Source: Tianweitania aestuarii (lineage in GTDB: Bacteria > Pseudomonadota > Alphaproteobacteria > Rhizobiales > Rhizobiaceae). From it: 64,000 nucleotides of DNA. A model generated the notes under the pieces. It worked only from the letters and a program-made list of their open reading frames with translations. It was not told the DNA's origin and did not search any database. Below are positions 27,708 to 35,618 of the stretch, piece by piece; positions within the stretch are counted from its first letter, which is position 1, and each line of letters begins with the position of its first letter. The position numbers and the translations under genes were made by a program. The stretch is taken from positions 682,001 to 746,000 of the forward strand of contig NZ_JAFMNX010000001.1 of the NCBI RefSeq assembly GCF_018457165.1, read 5' to 3'.

Positions 27708-27738
27708 GGAAAAAAGGCGAGTGAGCCGCCTTTTTTCC
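27708..27738 (-). terminator. Terminator after the 302-residue membrane protein gene
   Basis: GGAAAAAAGGCG pairs perfectly with CGCCTTTTTTCC around a seven-base loop, 10 bases past the stop of the gene ending at 27749. The T-run is built into the stem, as in a classic intrinsic terminator. It separates the membrane protein gene from the separately promoted peptide gene. Confidence 0.85.
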
Positions 27739-27748
27739 GGAGTAAGTA

Positions 27749-28657
27749 TCAACGCAGGCCGAGACCTTCGATGATGACGCCCTCATCGCGGTGACGACCG
27801 CCGATGCCGGCTGCGAAGAAAGCAACGGCTGCGCTTACTGCAAGCGAAGCGGCCGTGAAGAAGGCAACCACGAGAGCCGTCTTGCGAGCGGCGTCCGCTG
27901 CATCGCGAGCCGACCGGACAGCTTCTTCAGCCGTTGTAACCGCCTGGTCGACGCGGGCGCGGGCTTCTTCCTGCGGGATGTTGGTGTTCTGAGCGATCAA
28001 GCCAGCCACATAGTTGCGATCGTCCTCGTTGAACTCGCCTTCGGAAAGGGAAGACGTGAAGATACGACCGACCTCAGCGCGGGTTTCCTGCGTGATCGGC
28101 TCACCATTTTGGCCGCGGAACAAGCGATCGACGTAGCCTGCAACGGCAGGATTATCGGCTGCATTGCCGGCACCAGAAGCGATGCCACCGATTGCGCTTG
28201 CTGCACCGCCGGCTACGTTCGATACTGCATCGGCAGCCGTGCTCGTTGCTGCGCCGAGGCTCGAGACAGCCATGAAGGCGCCAAGCAGAGCGCCTACAGC
28301 CCAGACGAGCAGACCATGCGAGCCGTCGCGGATGTCGGATTCATGCTCGGTCGCATCGTAAGCGCGACGCCGAAGACGGCCGGTCAGGTAAGCGCCTGCG
28401 CCGAAAGCGGAGACCTGAACCCACAAGAGCCAAAGGCCGGCTGCGAGTGCGATGCCCCAAAGCGAGGTGCTTTCGCCTTCATAAGGCGACGTCAGGGAAA
28501 GGCCGAGTGCCGATCCGAATGTGATCAGCACGAAAGAGATGGCAGAAGCCAGAACGGCACCTGCGATGATGGCTGGCCAGTCGACATAAGAACCGGTCTT
28601 CTCACCAGCTCCCGTCTCGACAATGGTCACGCCCGATGTTGTGTCACCCAAAGACAT
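27749..28657 (-). CDS. Integral membrane protein of unknown function, linked to the stress peptides
   Basis: A 302-residue protein I do not recognise by name. Residues about 25-55 (WPAIIAGAVLASAISFVLI), 65-95 (WGIALAAGLWLLWVQVSAFG) and 115-145 are membrane segments; then comes a glycine/alanine-rich stretch (VAGGAASAIGGIASGAGNAA) and a soluble helical region rich in acidic residues and alanine (about 160-260), ending with another helix (TALVVAFFTAASLAVSAAVAFF) and the tail EGLGLR. The tail repeats the LGLR end of peptide copy 1. GGAGAGGGAAG precedes the ATG. It follows peptide copy 2 by 72 bases and probably shares its EcfG-type promoter. Confidence 0.75.
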   Translation of the reverse strand: MSLGDTTSGVTIVETGAGEKTGSYVDWPAIIAGAVLASAISFVLITFGSALGLSLTSPYEGESTSLWGIALAAGLWLLWVQVSAFGAGAYLTGRLRRRAYDATEHESDIRDGSHGLLVWAVGALLGAFMAVSSLGAATSTAADAVSNVAGGAASAIGGIASGAGNAADNPAVAGYVDRLFRGQNGEPITQETRAEVGRIFTSSLSEGEFNEDDRNYVAGLIAQNTNIPQEEARARVDQAVTTAEEAVRSARDAADAARKTALVVAFFTAASLAVSAAVAFFAAGIGGRHRDEGVIIEGLGLR

Positions 28658-28729
28658 GGTTTTGAACTTCCCTCTCCGTGCTCCAGGATCAGTGTGGAGC
28701 CGGTTTTCCTGCCTAGTTCTGAACAGCGA

Positions 28730-28804
28730 TCAACGATAACCGGCGTAGGACAGGATAAAGAGAACGATGACCACTGCGCCGATGATGTAGAGAATGCTTC
28801 GCAT
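28730..28804 (-). CDS. 24-residue single-helix membrane peptide, stress-promoter controlled (copy 2)
   Basis: A 25-codon ORF starting MRSILYIIG, with a valine/isoleucine-rich core and the end ILSYAGYR. Compared with copy 1 the fixed positions are M, I4, Y6, G9, V11-V13, L15, I17, L18, S19, G22 and R24. The Shine-Dalgarno is weak (AAGG about 14 bases upstream). Its promoter has the same GGAAC-N16-CGTT sequence and the same 36-base distance to the ATG as copy 1. It is the first gene of a unit that continues into the 302-residue membrane protein. Confidence 0.78.
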   Translation of the reverse strand: MRSILYIIGAVVIVLFILSYAGYR

Positions 28805-28840
28805 GAACAGCACTGGACCTTCTGTTACGAACATCACCGC

Positions 28841-28865
28841 AACGCGGCTTCAGCCACTTTGTTCC
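28841..28865 (-). promoter_or_regulatory. EcfG-type general stress promoter (GGAAC-N16-CGTT)
   Basis: On the minus strand GGAAC (28865-28861) and CGTT (28844-28841) with 16 bases between. The end of the CGTT lies 36 bases before the ATG of peptide copy 2, exactly as at copy 1. It lies in the gap to the divergent MFS gene. Confidence 0.75.
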
Positions 28866-28920
28866 TTTGGTGTCCTGCTGATGTTTTCTATATGGCAGAA
28901 GTAGCAGGATCCTGCGGTCC

Positions 28921-30105
28921 ATGGGTAGGCTAAAAGCCTTGCAAGACGACAAAGCACTGTTGAACGCGCTCGCCGGCATGGTCAGTCTGGCCACGGCCAT
29001 GGGGATAGGCCGGTTCGTTTACACGCCACTCCTGCCGGCCTTGATGACTGGCACCGGCTTGACCGTATCGCAAGCCGGCTGGATCGCTTCGGCCAATTTC
29101 GTCGGCTACCTTCTCGGTGCGATCCTGGGCGGCGGTGGCTGGGCACATGGAAAAGAACGGGCCATCGCCCTTATCTCGCTGCTCGCATCGAGCCTGCTCG
29201 CAGCGGCAATGGGCTTGAGCCATGACTTTCTGGTCTTCGTGATCATTCGCTTTGCTGCCGGCCTCGCGAGCGCATTCTGTCTTGTTTTCACGACCACGAT
29301 CGTGTTCGCGCGCCTTGCCCAAGCCAATCGGATGGATCTTCAGTCCGTTGTGTTTTCCGGTGTGGGATTAGGCATCGCTCTGTCGTCAGTGCTGACGGGC
29401 ATCGTTTATTTCGAGGAAGCCCGTTGGCAGACTGGGTGGTTTGCCTCCGGCGTTCTGTCCCTAGTTGGAACACTGATCGTCTTCTTGCTGTTGGCGCCCA
29501 CCGCGAAGACGATCGGCGCCGGCAGCCGCGAACTGCCCCTGCCGAAATCACGACCTTTCTGGGCCATGACGCTTGCCTACGGGTTTTTCGGTGCAGGTTA
29601 TGTGGTCACGGCAACCTTCCTGATCGCGATCGTGCGCGTTGGCGATGGTGGAGCACAGATGGAAGCCGGTGTCTGGCTCGTCACAGGCATAGCGGCGTTT
29701 CTCTCGTTGCATGTCTGGAAAGCCGCTGTTGCATCCATCGGCTTGGTAATGGCCTTTGCCGTAGCGTGCGTGATCGAGAGCCTTGGCGTCATGGCAAGTG
29801 TTCTGATCCCCGGCATGGTCGGCGCGATCGTTGGCGGCGCTCTTCTCGGCGGTACGTTTGTGGTCATCACTGCTTACGGTCTTGCAGCCGGACGCATGTC
29901 TGCCCCTGACGCACCGCGAAAAGCCTTGGCCGTCATGACGGCTGCGTTCGGCATCGGCCAGGTTATCGCACCCATCGCCGCCGGTTATCTGGCTGACTGG
30001 ACAGGCGGCTTTCTTGTGCCTTCGATCGGGGCTGCGTTGCTGCTGTTGGTGTCGGCCGCGACAGCCGTGGGTTTCGGCTCAGAAAGCCGCGCTCATCGAA
30101 CATGA
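28921..30105 (+). CDS. MFS transporter, YbfB/YjiJ type
   Basis: Twelve-helix transporter of 394 residues. The opening LNALAGMVSLATAMGIGRFVYTPLLPAL, followed by GWIASANFVGYLLGAILGG, is characteristic of the YbfB/YjiJ subgroup of the major facilitator superfamily. A second-half motif PDAPRKALAVMTAAFGIGQVIAPI also fits. Substrates of this subgroup are poorly known; export of small metabolites is a common guess. It is divergent from the stress peptide unit, with 56 bases between the GGAAC motif and its ATG. Confidence 0.82.
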   Translation: MGRLKALQDDKALLNALAGMVSLATAMGIGRFVYTPLLPALMTGTGLTVSQAGWIASANFVGYLLGAILGGGGWAHGKERAIALISLLASSLLAAAMGLSHDFLVFVIIRFAAGLASAFCLVFTTTIVFARLAQANRMDLQSVVFSGVGLGIALSSVLTGIVYFEEARWQTGWFASGVLSLVGTLIVFLLLAPTAKTIGAGSRELPLPKSRPFWAMTLAYGFFGAGYVVTATFLIAIVRVGDGGAQMEAGVWLVTGIAAFLSLHVWKAAVASIGLVMAFAVACVIESLGVMASVLIPGMVGAIVGGALLGGTFVVITAYGLAAGRMSAPDAPRKALAVMTAAFGIGQVIAPIAAGYLADWTGGFLVPSIGAALLLLVSAATAVGFGSESRAHRT

Positions 30106-30235
30106 AAAAACATTAATCCACGAGCGCGGTGGAATGACGATCCTCGCCACGAATCCGTACCAATTCGCGCCGTGAGTGCGCCAAGTACATCGTTTGCACG
30201 CGGATCGTTGCGGCCGCCCTTGAAGGATATCGCAC

Positions 30236-31516
30236 TTGTTTGTTTCGTTTTTTCCGCGGCCGCGGCTGTTCTTCGCCTCCGCAGTTATTTGGAGCCTGAT
30301 TGCAGTCATCGGCTGGTATCTTGGCGGTGAACAACTCGGTGCGTTGTTCAATATGGCGCCGAGCGGGGCCGATGCGGACACGACGCGGGGCGTCAGCGAG
30401 TTCCTGTCGCCTGCTTACATCTGGTTTTACGTTTACTTCTGGATGTCGATCTTGCTCTTCGCCGGCTTCTGGTTTTGGTTCTCACCGCACCGCTGGCAGG
30501 CTTGGTCCGTTCTGGGTTCAGGACTGATCATCTTCATCACGAACTTTTCCGTTCAGGTGTCGATCGTCATCAACAACAACTGGCGCGGGCCCTTCTACAA
30601 CCTGATCCAGGAAGCTCTGACGACGCCAGGTTCTGTGAACCAGGGGCAGCTGTTCAGCGGGGTTGTCCAGTTTCTGACGCTGGCTCTGGTCGGCATCACG
30701 GTTGCGGTGCTCAACCTGTTTTTCGTCAGTCACTGGGTGTTCCGCTGGCGCACGGCGATGAATGAATTCTACACCTATCATTGGCCCCGCCTGCGCCATA
30801 TCGAGGGTGCGTCCCAGCGCGTTCAGGAAGACGCCATGCGCTTCGCCACCACGATGCAGGGGCTCGGCGTCAACTTGATCGACGCGCTCATGACCTTGAT
30901 CGCCTTTCTGCCTGTGCTGGCAGCCTTGTCGGGCAATGTCACGGAACTGCCGGTGGTCGGCGCAATCCCCTATCCGCTGGTGTTTGCAGCGATCGGCTGG
31001 TCGATCTTCGGCACGGTTCTTCTGGCGGTCGTCGGCATCAAACTGCCCGGCCTGGAATTCCGCAATCAGCGCGTTGAAGCGGCGCTTCGTAAGGAGCTGG
31101 TTTACGGCGAGGACGATGCCAGTCGTGCCCAGCCTTTGACGCTCGGTGAGCTCTTCGACAATGTGCGAAAGAACTACTTCACGCTCTATTTTCACTACGT
31201 CTATTTCAACGTAGCCCGTTATCTGTACCTGCAGGCAGACGTCATCTTTCCGACGTTCCTGCTGGTTCCGACGATCGCTGCCGGACGCATAACCTTCGGC
31301 ATCTTTCAGCAGATTTTGTCCGCTTTCACCTACGTCGCTTCATCGTTCCAGTACCTCGTGAATTCCTGGCCGACGATCGTGGAGTTGATCTCGATCTACA
31401 AACGCCTCCGCGCGTTCGAGGCGCAGATCGGAGGTGGCGAGTTGCCGGAGGCCGACCAGCATTATTTGCGGCGTGAGCAGGCCGGTGTGCCGCCGGAAGA
31501 TCAGCCGGCGACCTGA
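30236..31516 (+). CDS. bacA: SbmA/BacA-like peptide antibiotic transporter
   Basis: Inner-membrane transporter of 426 residues, the BacA/SbmA length. Helices are visible from residue 10 on; typical parts are [80 protein letters not shown] and [20 protein letters not shown]. The family imports proline-rich and glycine-rich peptides using the proton gradient, and BacA is needed by rhizobia for survival inside legume cells and affects very-long-chain fatty acid content of lipid A. The TTG start at 30236 has AGGA eight bases upstream. No ABC ATPase domain is fused, so it is the SbmA_BacA type, not the ABCD type. Confidence 0.9.
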   Translation: MFVSFFPRPRLFFASAVIWSLIAVIGWYLGGEQLGALFNMAPSGADADTTRGVSEFLSPAYIWFYVYFWMSILLFAGFWFWFSPHRWQAWSVLGSGLIIFITNFSVQVSIVINNNWRGPFYNLIQEALTTPGSVNQGQLFSGVVQFLTLALVGITVAVLNLFFVSHWVFRWRTAMNEFYTYHWPRLRHIEGASQRVQEDAMRFATTMQGLGVNLIDALMTLIAFLPVLAALSGNVTELPVVGAIPYPLVFAAIGWSIFGTVLLAVVGIKLPGLEFRNQRVEAALRKELVYGEDDASRAQPLTLGELFDNVRKNYFTLYFHYVYFNVARYLYLQADVIFPTFLLVPTIAAGRITFGIFQQILSAFTYVASSFQYLVNSWPTIVELISIYKRLRAFEAQIGGGELPEADQHYLRREQAGVPPEDQPAT

Positions 31517-31528
31517 AGCAGAAAGTGA

Positions 31529-32518
31529 TCAGCCACCAGCGCTTTTCGGAGCGCTGGTGAGCGCCTGGAGCTCGCGATAACTCACGCATTTAGTGTCGGG
31601 CCGAACACACGCTTCGCGAGCGAAGCGTTCCAGCGCGTGCCAATAGGCACCGCCATTCATGAGCACGAAATGGAAGCCGAGCTGAAGCGGCCGCTTTTTG
31701 CCCGAGAGCTCGGCATCAAAGGCGGTTTTGAACGCCTGATACGCGCGCTCGGAGAAGGCCGCGCTTTCTTCGGCCTTCTCCTTGGCGCCGGAATGCCGGA
31801 CATATAGATTGTAGTCCATTGCGATGATGCGGCGTGATCTCGGACCCTCGGGCACCATCGGCAGGGAGTATAGCGGGACCTTCGGTTTGTGGTCGGGGTC
31901 AACCGGACCATCGGATACACCGCTGGCGCTATACTGGAAGCCTGCCTGCGAGAGGGCTGCGTCCAGCCCTTTGCTGGTGGAAAGATAAGGTGCGCGGAAC
32001 CCCTTTATCTCGGTCTCGGCAAAGTCTTTCCACTCGGCCGGCTCGCCGTCGATCCCGTTGATGGTATAGGCGTCGCGCACGATCTTGCTGAAGCTATCCA
32101 ACTCGCTCAGCCAGTCGGCCTTGGACCAATCCTTGCCATCATAATGGCCGCAGCCATGGCTGCCGATCTCGTGGCCTTCGCTCCGCGCGCTCCAGATCTG
32201 GTCGAGGCGTGCGATCACGTCATGGCGGGTCTCGGCAAAACCCACATTTGAACGACCCGCAGAATGATGCGGCGCCTGGTAGGCAGCCTTGGTTTCTGCC
32301 GAAAGCAGATAAACGCAGGACAGGAAGTAGGTGAAGTGTGCGCCGGTTTCCGCGGCGAGTGCGCGGCTTCGCTGCCACAACGTGTTGTCATGCGCTCCGT
32401 CAAAGGAGATCACCACATATTGCGGTTTCTCCGGAGGCGCCGCTTCCTGGGCGAACAAGGTGGTTGGGAAAGTTGCAGCCATGACGGCGGCGACAGCGGC
32501 ACTGCGTTGAACGAACAT
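31529..32518 (-). CDS. Exported polysaccharide deacetylase-like protein
   Basis: Exported protein of 329 residues. Signal peptide SAAVAAVMAATFPTTLFAQ precedes KPQYVVISFDGAHDNTLWQRS, the NodB-type SFDG opening, and GHEIGSHGCGHYDGKDW, the metal-binding H-x-x-x-H-like motif; TEIKGFRAPYLSTS gives the arginine motif. It lacks the compact size of NodB and resembles polysaccharide deacetylase relatives in rhizobia with an extended C-terminus. ATG 32518 has GGGGA just upstream; an ATG at 32533 is also open. It converges on bacA with 12 bases between stops. Confidence 0.8.
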   Translation of the reverse strand: MFVQRSAAVAAVMAATFPTTLFAQEAAPPEKPQYVVISFDGAHDNTLWQRSRALAAETGAHFTYFLSCVYLLSAETKAAYQAPHHSAGRSNVGFAETRHDVIARLDQIWSARSEGHEIGSHGCGHYDGKDWSKADWLSELDSFSKIVRDAYTINGIDGEPAEWKDFAETEIKGFRAPYLSTSKGLDAALSQAGFQYSASGVSDGPVDPDHKPKVPLYSLPMVPEGPRSRRIIAMDYNLYVRHSGAKEKAEESAAFSERAYQAFKTAFDAELSGKKRPLQLGFHFVLMNGGAYWHALERFAREACVRPDTKCVSYRELQALTSAPKSAGG

Positions 32519-32647
32519 CGATCCCCTTTCCAAGCAGGCTGCGGGCTAGAACCCGAATATGGCGGGGATGCGGACGCGAAAGGGATGGGCGCACGCCTCG
32601 CTTGGTGCTAGGTGGAGAATAGTCGCGCCAGCTTGAAAGCCAGCACC

Positions 32648-33229
32648 ATGACGATCTTTGTTCTCGGAATCATCCTGTTTCTCGGTATCCACTCCGTCGA
32701 TATCGTTGCGCCCGCCTGGCGTCAGCGCCAGGTGGAGCGCATGGGCGAGGGGACCTGGAAGGGCATCTACTCGGTGTTCGCCCTTGTCGGCTTTATCCTG
32801 CTGATCTGGGGCTATGGCATCGCGCGCAATGAAGGCGTGGTGCTTTATGAGCCACCAGTTGGATTGCGGCACCTTTCTCTGCTTTTGATGCTGTTCGCCT
32901 TCATCGCGCTCGCTGTTTACGCCGTTCCAGCCGGTAAGCTGAAGGCCAAGCTGAAACACCCGATGCTGGTTGCGGTGAAGCTTTGGGCTTTTGCGCATCT
33001 GCTCGCCAATGGTGATCTGGCATCAGTGCTGTTGTTCGGCACCTTTCTGATCTGGGCAGTGTTCGACCGCATCTCCGTGAAGCGCCGCCATGTCCCGACA
33101 CCGGCTGCAGGACCGGTGAAGTGGGACATCATCGCCATTGTGGTTGCCGTCGTGTTCTATCTCCTTTTCCTGTGGCGTCTGCATTACTGGCTGATCGGCG
33201 TTTATCCTCTGCCCCAACTGGCTGGCTGA
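32648..33229 (+). CDS. nnrU: NnrU family membrane protein
   Basis: Integral membrane protein of 193 residues with about six helices. The opening TIFVLGIILFLGIHSVDIVAP, then WRQRQVERMGEGTWKGIYSVF, and HPMLVAVKLWAFAHLLANGDL are diagnostic of NnrU. NnrU proteins are often linked to nitrite/nitric oxide respiration and some (isoprenoid and carotenoid) membrane enzymes share the fold, but here no denitrification gene is near. ATG 32648 is chosen over 32612 because family members start at this hydrophobic segment. Confidence 0.88.
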   Translation: MTIFVLGIILFLGIHSVDIVAPAWRQRQVERMGEGTWKGIYSVFALVGFILLIWGYGIARNEGVVLYEPPVGLRHLSLLLMLFAFIALAVYAVPAGKLKAKLKHPMLVAVKLWAFAHLLANGDLASVLLFGTFLIWAVFDRISVKRRHVPTPAAGPVKWDIIAIVVAVVFYLLFLWRLHYWLIGVYPLPQLAG

Positions 33230-33316
33230 CGCCGACGTGAAGAGAAGCCGAGCGCTTTTTTGCGCAAGCTCTTCCATGGCCGGCAAAACTCGCTAAAACG
33301 CAGAACTTCAATCCAA

Positions 33317-33351
33317 GCCGGCCAGGAGCCGGACGCCGGCTCCTGGCCGGC
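33317..33351. terminator. Perfect GC-rich inverted repeat between nnrU and the YfgM-like gene
   Basis: Sixteen bases beginning GCCGGCCAGGAGCCGG are followed after three bases by their exact reverse complement. There is no T-run. It lies 87 bases past the nnrU stop and 21 bases before the next ATG, where it could stop readthrough, shield the transcript, or control translation. Confidence 0.5.
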
Positions 33352-33372
33352 CAATCGAGCAAAGCGAAACGG

Positions 33373-34032
33373 ATGTCGGACACCTTCTTCCGCGAAGTCA
33401 ATCAAGAGATGCGGCAGGCGCAGGCCCAGGCGCTCTGGACCCGCTTCGGCCCGATCGCCATTCTTCTTGCCGTGCTGATCGTTCTCGCGACCGGCGGCTG
33501 GGTTCTTTACGATTGGTGGTCGACCAACAAGGCCAATGCTTCCGGCGACCAGTTCTCGCAGGCACTCCAGCTTGCCAGCGAAGGCAAGACGGATGAAGCT
33601 GCGGCTGCCCTGCAAACCCTCGAGGACGATGGTGTCGGTGCTTATCCGCTGTTGGCGCGCCTGCGCATGGCGACGGTTCTTGCGCAAAAGGGCGACTTCA
33701 ACGGTGCGGTTGCCGCCTTCGATCAGGTGGCTGCCGATAATGCCATCCCGCAGGGTCTTCGCGACATTGCCAAGCTGCGCGCGGGCCTCGTTCTCGTTGA
33801 TCATGGCAGCTTTGCCGATGTCGAATCCCGCGTTGGTCCCTTGAACGCCGATACCAATCCGCTGCGTCACTCAGCGCGCGAAGCCCTCGCCCTGTCGGCC
33901 TGGAAGGAAGGCCGTCCTGCCGATGCACTGCCGATCTTCCAGCAGATCTTGGACGATCAGGCCGCTCCCGGCAATCTGCGTCAGCGCGCCACGATGATGG
34001 TCGAGCTGATCCGCGGCTCCGGCGTCAAATAG
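33373..34032 (+). CDS. YfgM-like membrane-anchored tetratricopeptide protein
   Basis: Protein of 219 residues. A short cytoplasmic N-terminus (SDTFFREVNQEMRQAQAQAL) is followed by a single helix (FGPIAILLAVLIVLATGGWV) and a periplasmic helical part with TPR-like pairs (SQALQLASEGKTDEAAAALQ, MATVLAQKGDFNGAVAAFDQ). This is the layout of YfgM, an ancillary partner of the Sec translocon and chaperone network. It is nine bases upstream of der, a conserved neighbour. Confidence 0.85.
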   Translation: MSDTFFREVNQEMRQAQAQALWTRFGPIAILLAVLIVLATGGWVLYDWWSTNKANASGDQFSQALQLASEGKTDEAAAALQTLEDDGVGAYPLLARLRMATVLAQKGDFNGAVAAFDQVAADNAIPQGLRDIAKLRAGLVLVDHGSFADVESRVGPLNADTNPLRHSAREALALSAWKEGRPADALPIFQQILDDQAAPGNLRQRATMMVELIRGSGVK

Positions 34033-34041
34033 GCCGATAGA

Positions 34042-35463
34042 ATGGGTTTCTCCCTAGCTATTATCGGCCGTCCGAATGTCGGCAAGTCGACGCTGTTCAA
34101 CCGGCTGGTCGGCCGTAAGATCGCGATCGTCGACGATACGCCGGGTGTGACGCGCGATCGCCGCGTGCACGACGCCAAGCTCTATGACCTGCAATTCGAC
34201 GTTGTTGATACGGCAGGTCTCGAGATCGCGCCAAACGAGTCACTGGCTGGCCGCATGCGCGCGCAGACAGACATCGCGATCGAAGAAGCGGATGTCATCC
34301 TCTTCATGATAGACGCGCGCGTCGGTCTGACGCCGGACGACCGGACCTTCGCCGACATCGTGCGTAAGGCCGGCAAGCCGCTGGTGCTGGTCGCCAACAA
34401 GACCGAGGGTCGTGCCGCCGAAGCGGGCGCAATGGAAGCCTGGGAACTGGGCTTGGGCCAGCCGGTCGAAATTTCCGCCGAACATGGTCTCGGCATGGCC
34501 GATCTGCGCGACGCCGTTGTTGAAGCAATCGGCAAGGAACGCGCCTTCGAAGAAGATGAAGCCGATGCGCTGATCGCCGAACTCGGCGAAGTGCTGGTCG
34601 GCGAAGACATCGAGGATCCCGACGCCGAACCGGCCTACGACGAATCCAAGCCGATGCGAATCGCGATCGTCGGACGTCCTAACGCCGGTAAGTCGACGCT
34701 GATCAACCAGATGATCGGCGAAGAGCGTCTGCTGACTGGGCCTGAAGCCGGCATCACACGCGATTCCATTTCCGTGGAATGGGAATGGAAGGGCCGCGAG
34801 CTCAAGCTGTTCGATACGGCTGGCATGCGGCGCAAGGCACGTGTTCAGGAGAAGCTGGAAAAGCTTTCGGTGGCCGATGGCCTGCGAGCCATCCGCTTTG
34901 CCGAAGTGGTTGTCGTCGTGTTCGATGCAACGATCCCGTTCGAGAAGCAGGATCTCCAGATCGCCGACCTCATCATTCGCGAAGGTCGCGCTCTGGTTCT
35001 TGCCTTCAACAAGTGGGACCTGATCGAAGACAAGCAGGCTTATCTCGCCGAGCTTCACGAGAAGACCACCAGGCTTCTGCCGCAGGTGAGGGGGCTGCTG
35101 GCGATCCCGGTTTCAGCAGAAACGGGGCGCGGCATCGATCGTCTGATGGAAGGCATCGTGAAGACCCACGAAGTCTGGAACCGCCGCATTTCCACCGGCC
35201 GTCTCAACCGGTGGCTTGAAGGCGTTGTTGGACACCATCCGCCACCCGCGGTGGCCGGGCGTCGCCTCAAGATCAAGTACATCACGCAGGTCAAGGCGCG
35301 TCCGCCGGGCTTCGTTCTGTCCTGCACACGGCCCGACTCGGTGCCGCAATCCTATGTGCGTTATCTTGTGAACGGATTGCGTGAGGCCTTCGACATGCCC
35401 GGAGTACCAATCCGCATGATGCTGCGCGCGTCGGACAATCCGTTCGCGTCCAAGAGCAAGTAG
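34042..35463 (+). CDS. der: Ribosome biogenesis GTPase Der (EngA)
   Basis: Double-GTPase of 473 residues needed for 50S ribosome assembly. The two G domains show G1 [11 protein letters not shown] near residue 8 and [11 protein letters not shown] near 210, G3 DTAGLE and DTAGM, and G4 NKTE and NKWD. A KH-like C-terminal domain follows ([20 protein letters not shown]). An acidic insert ([21 protein letters not shown]) between the two domains is normal for alphaproteobacteria. A strong palindrome 34 bases after the stop terminates the unit. Confidence 0.97.
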   Translation: MGFSLAIIGRPNVGKSTLFNRLVGRKIAIVDDTPGVTRDRRVHDAKLYDLQFDVVDTAGLEIAPNESLAGRMRAQTDIAIEEADVILFMIDARVGLTPDDRTFADIVRKAGKPLVLVANKTEGRAAEAGAMEAWELGLGQPVEISAEHGLGMADLRDAVVEAIGKERAFEEDEADALIAELGEVLVGEDIEDPDAEPAYDESKPMRIAIVGRPNAGKSTLINQMIGEERLLTGPEAGITRDSISVEWEWKGRELKLFDTAGMRRKARVQEKLEKLSVADGLRAIRFAEVVVVVFDATIPFEKQDLQIADLIIREGRALVLAFNKWDLIEDKQAYLAELHEKTTRLLPQVRGLLAIPVSAETGRGIDRLMEGIVKTHEVWNRRISTGRLNRWLEGVVGHHPPPAVAGRRLKIKYITQVKARPPGFVLSCTRPDSVPQSYVRYLVNGLREAFDMPGVPIRMMLRASDNPFASKSK

Positions 35464-35496
35464 CGCTGCTGCGCGTCTGACGTTCACGATTTTCTG

Positions 35497-35524
35497 AAGC
35501 GGCCGGTGCATGCACCGGCCGCTT
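35497..35524 (+). terminator. Palindromic terminator after der
   Basis: A 28-base perfect palindrome centred on TGCATGCA with arms AAGCGGCCGG. It lies 34 bases beyond the der stop and is followed by a T-rich stretch. Confidence 0.8.
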
Positions 35525-35545
35525 TGCTTTAGCCACCATTCTGAA

Positions 35546-35568
35546 ATTAACCGCTCATCAAGGTTAAT
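35546..35568. promoter_or_regulatory. Inverted ATTAACC/GGTTAAT pair before the cell wall hydrolase gene
   Basis: ATTAACC and GGTTAAT, seven bases each, flank a nine-base spacer, 50 bases upstream of the SleB-type gene. TTAACC resembles a CtrA half-site, but the arrangement is not the canonical TTAA-N7-TTAA. A regulatory role is only a possibility. Confidence 0.3.
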
Positions 35569-35618
35569 CGATCATTTCTTTTGCGAACGGGTCGGTTGCG
35601 TTTCAGGAGAGTGGGTCG

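Noticed and set aside
35546-35568. CtrA binding site before the cell wall hydrolase
   Set aside because: The halves are inverted and separated by nine bases, unlike the canonical TTAA-N7-TTAA; kept only as a weak inverted repeat.
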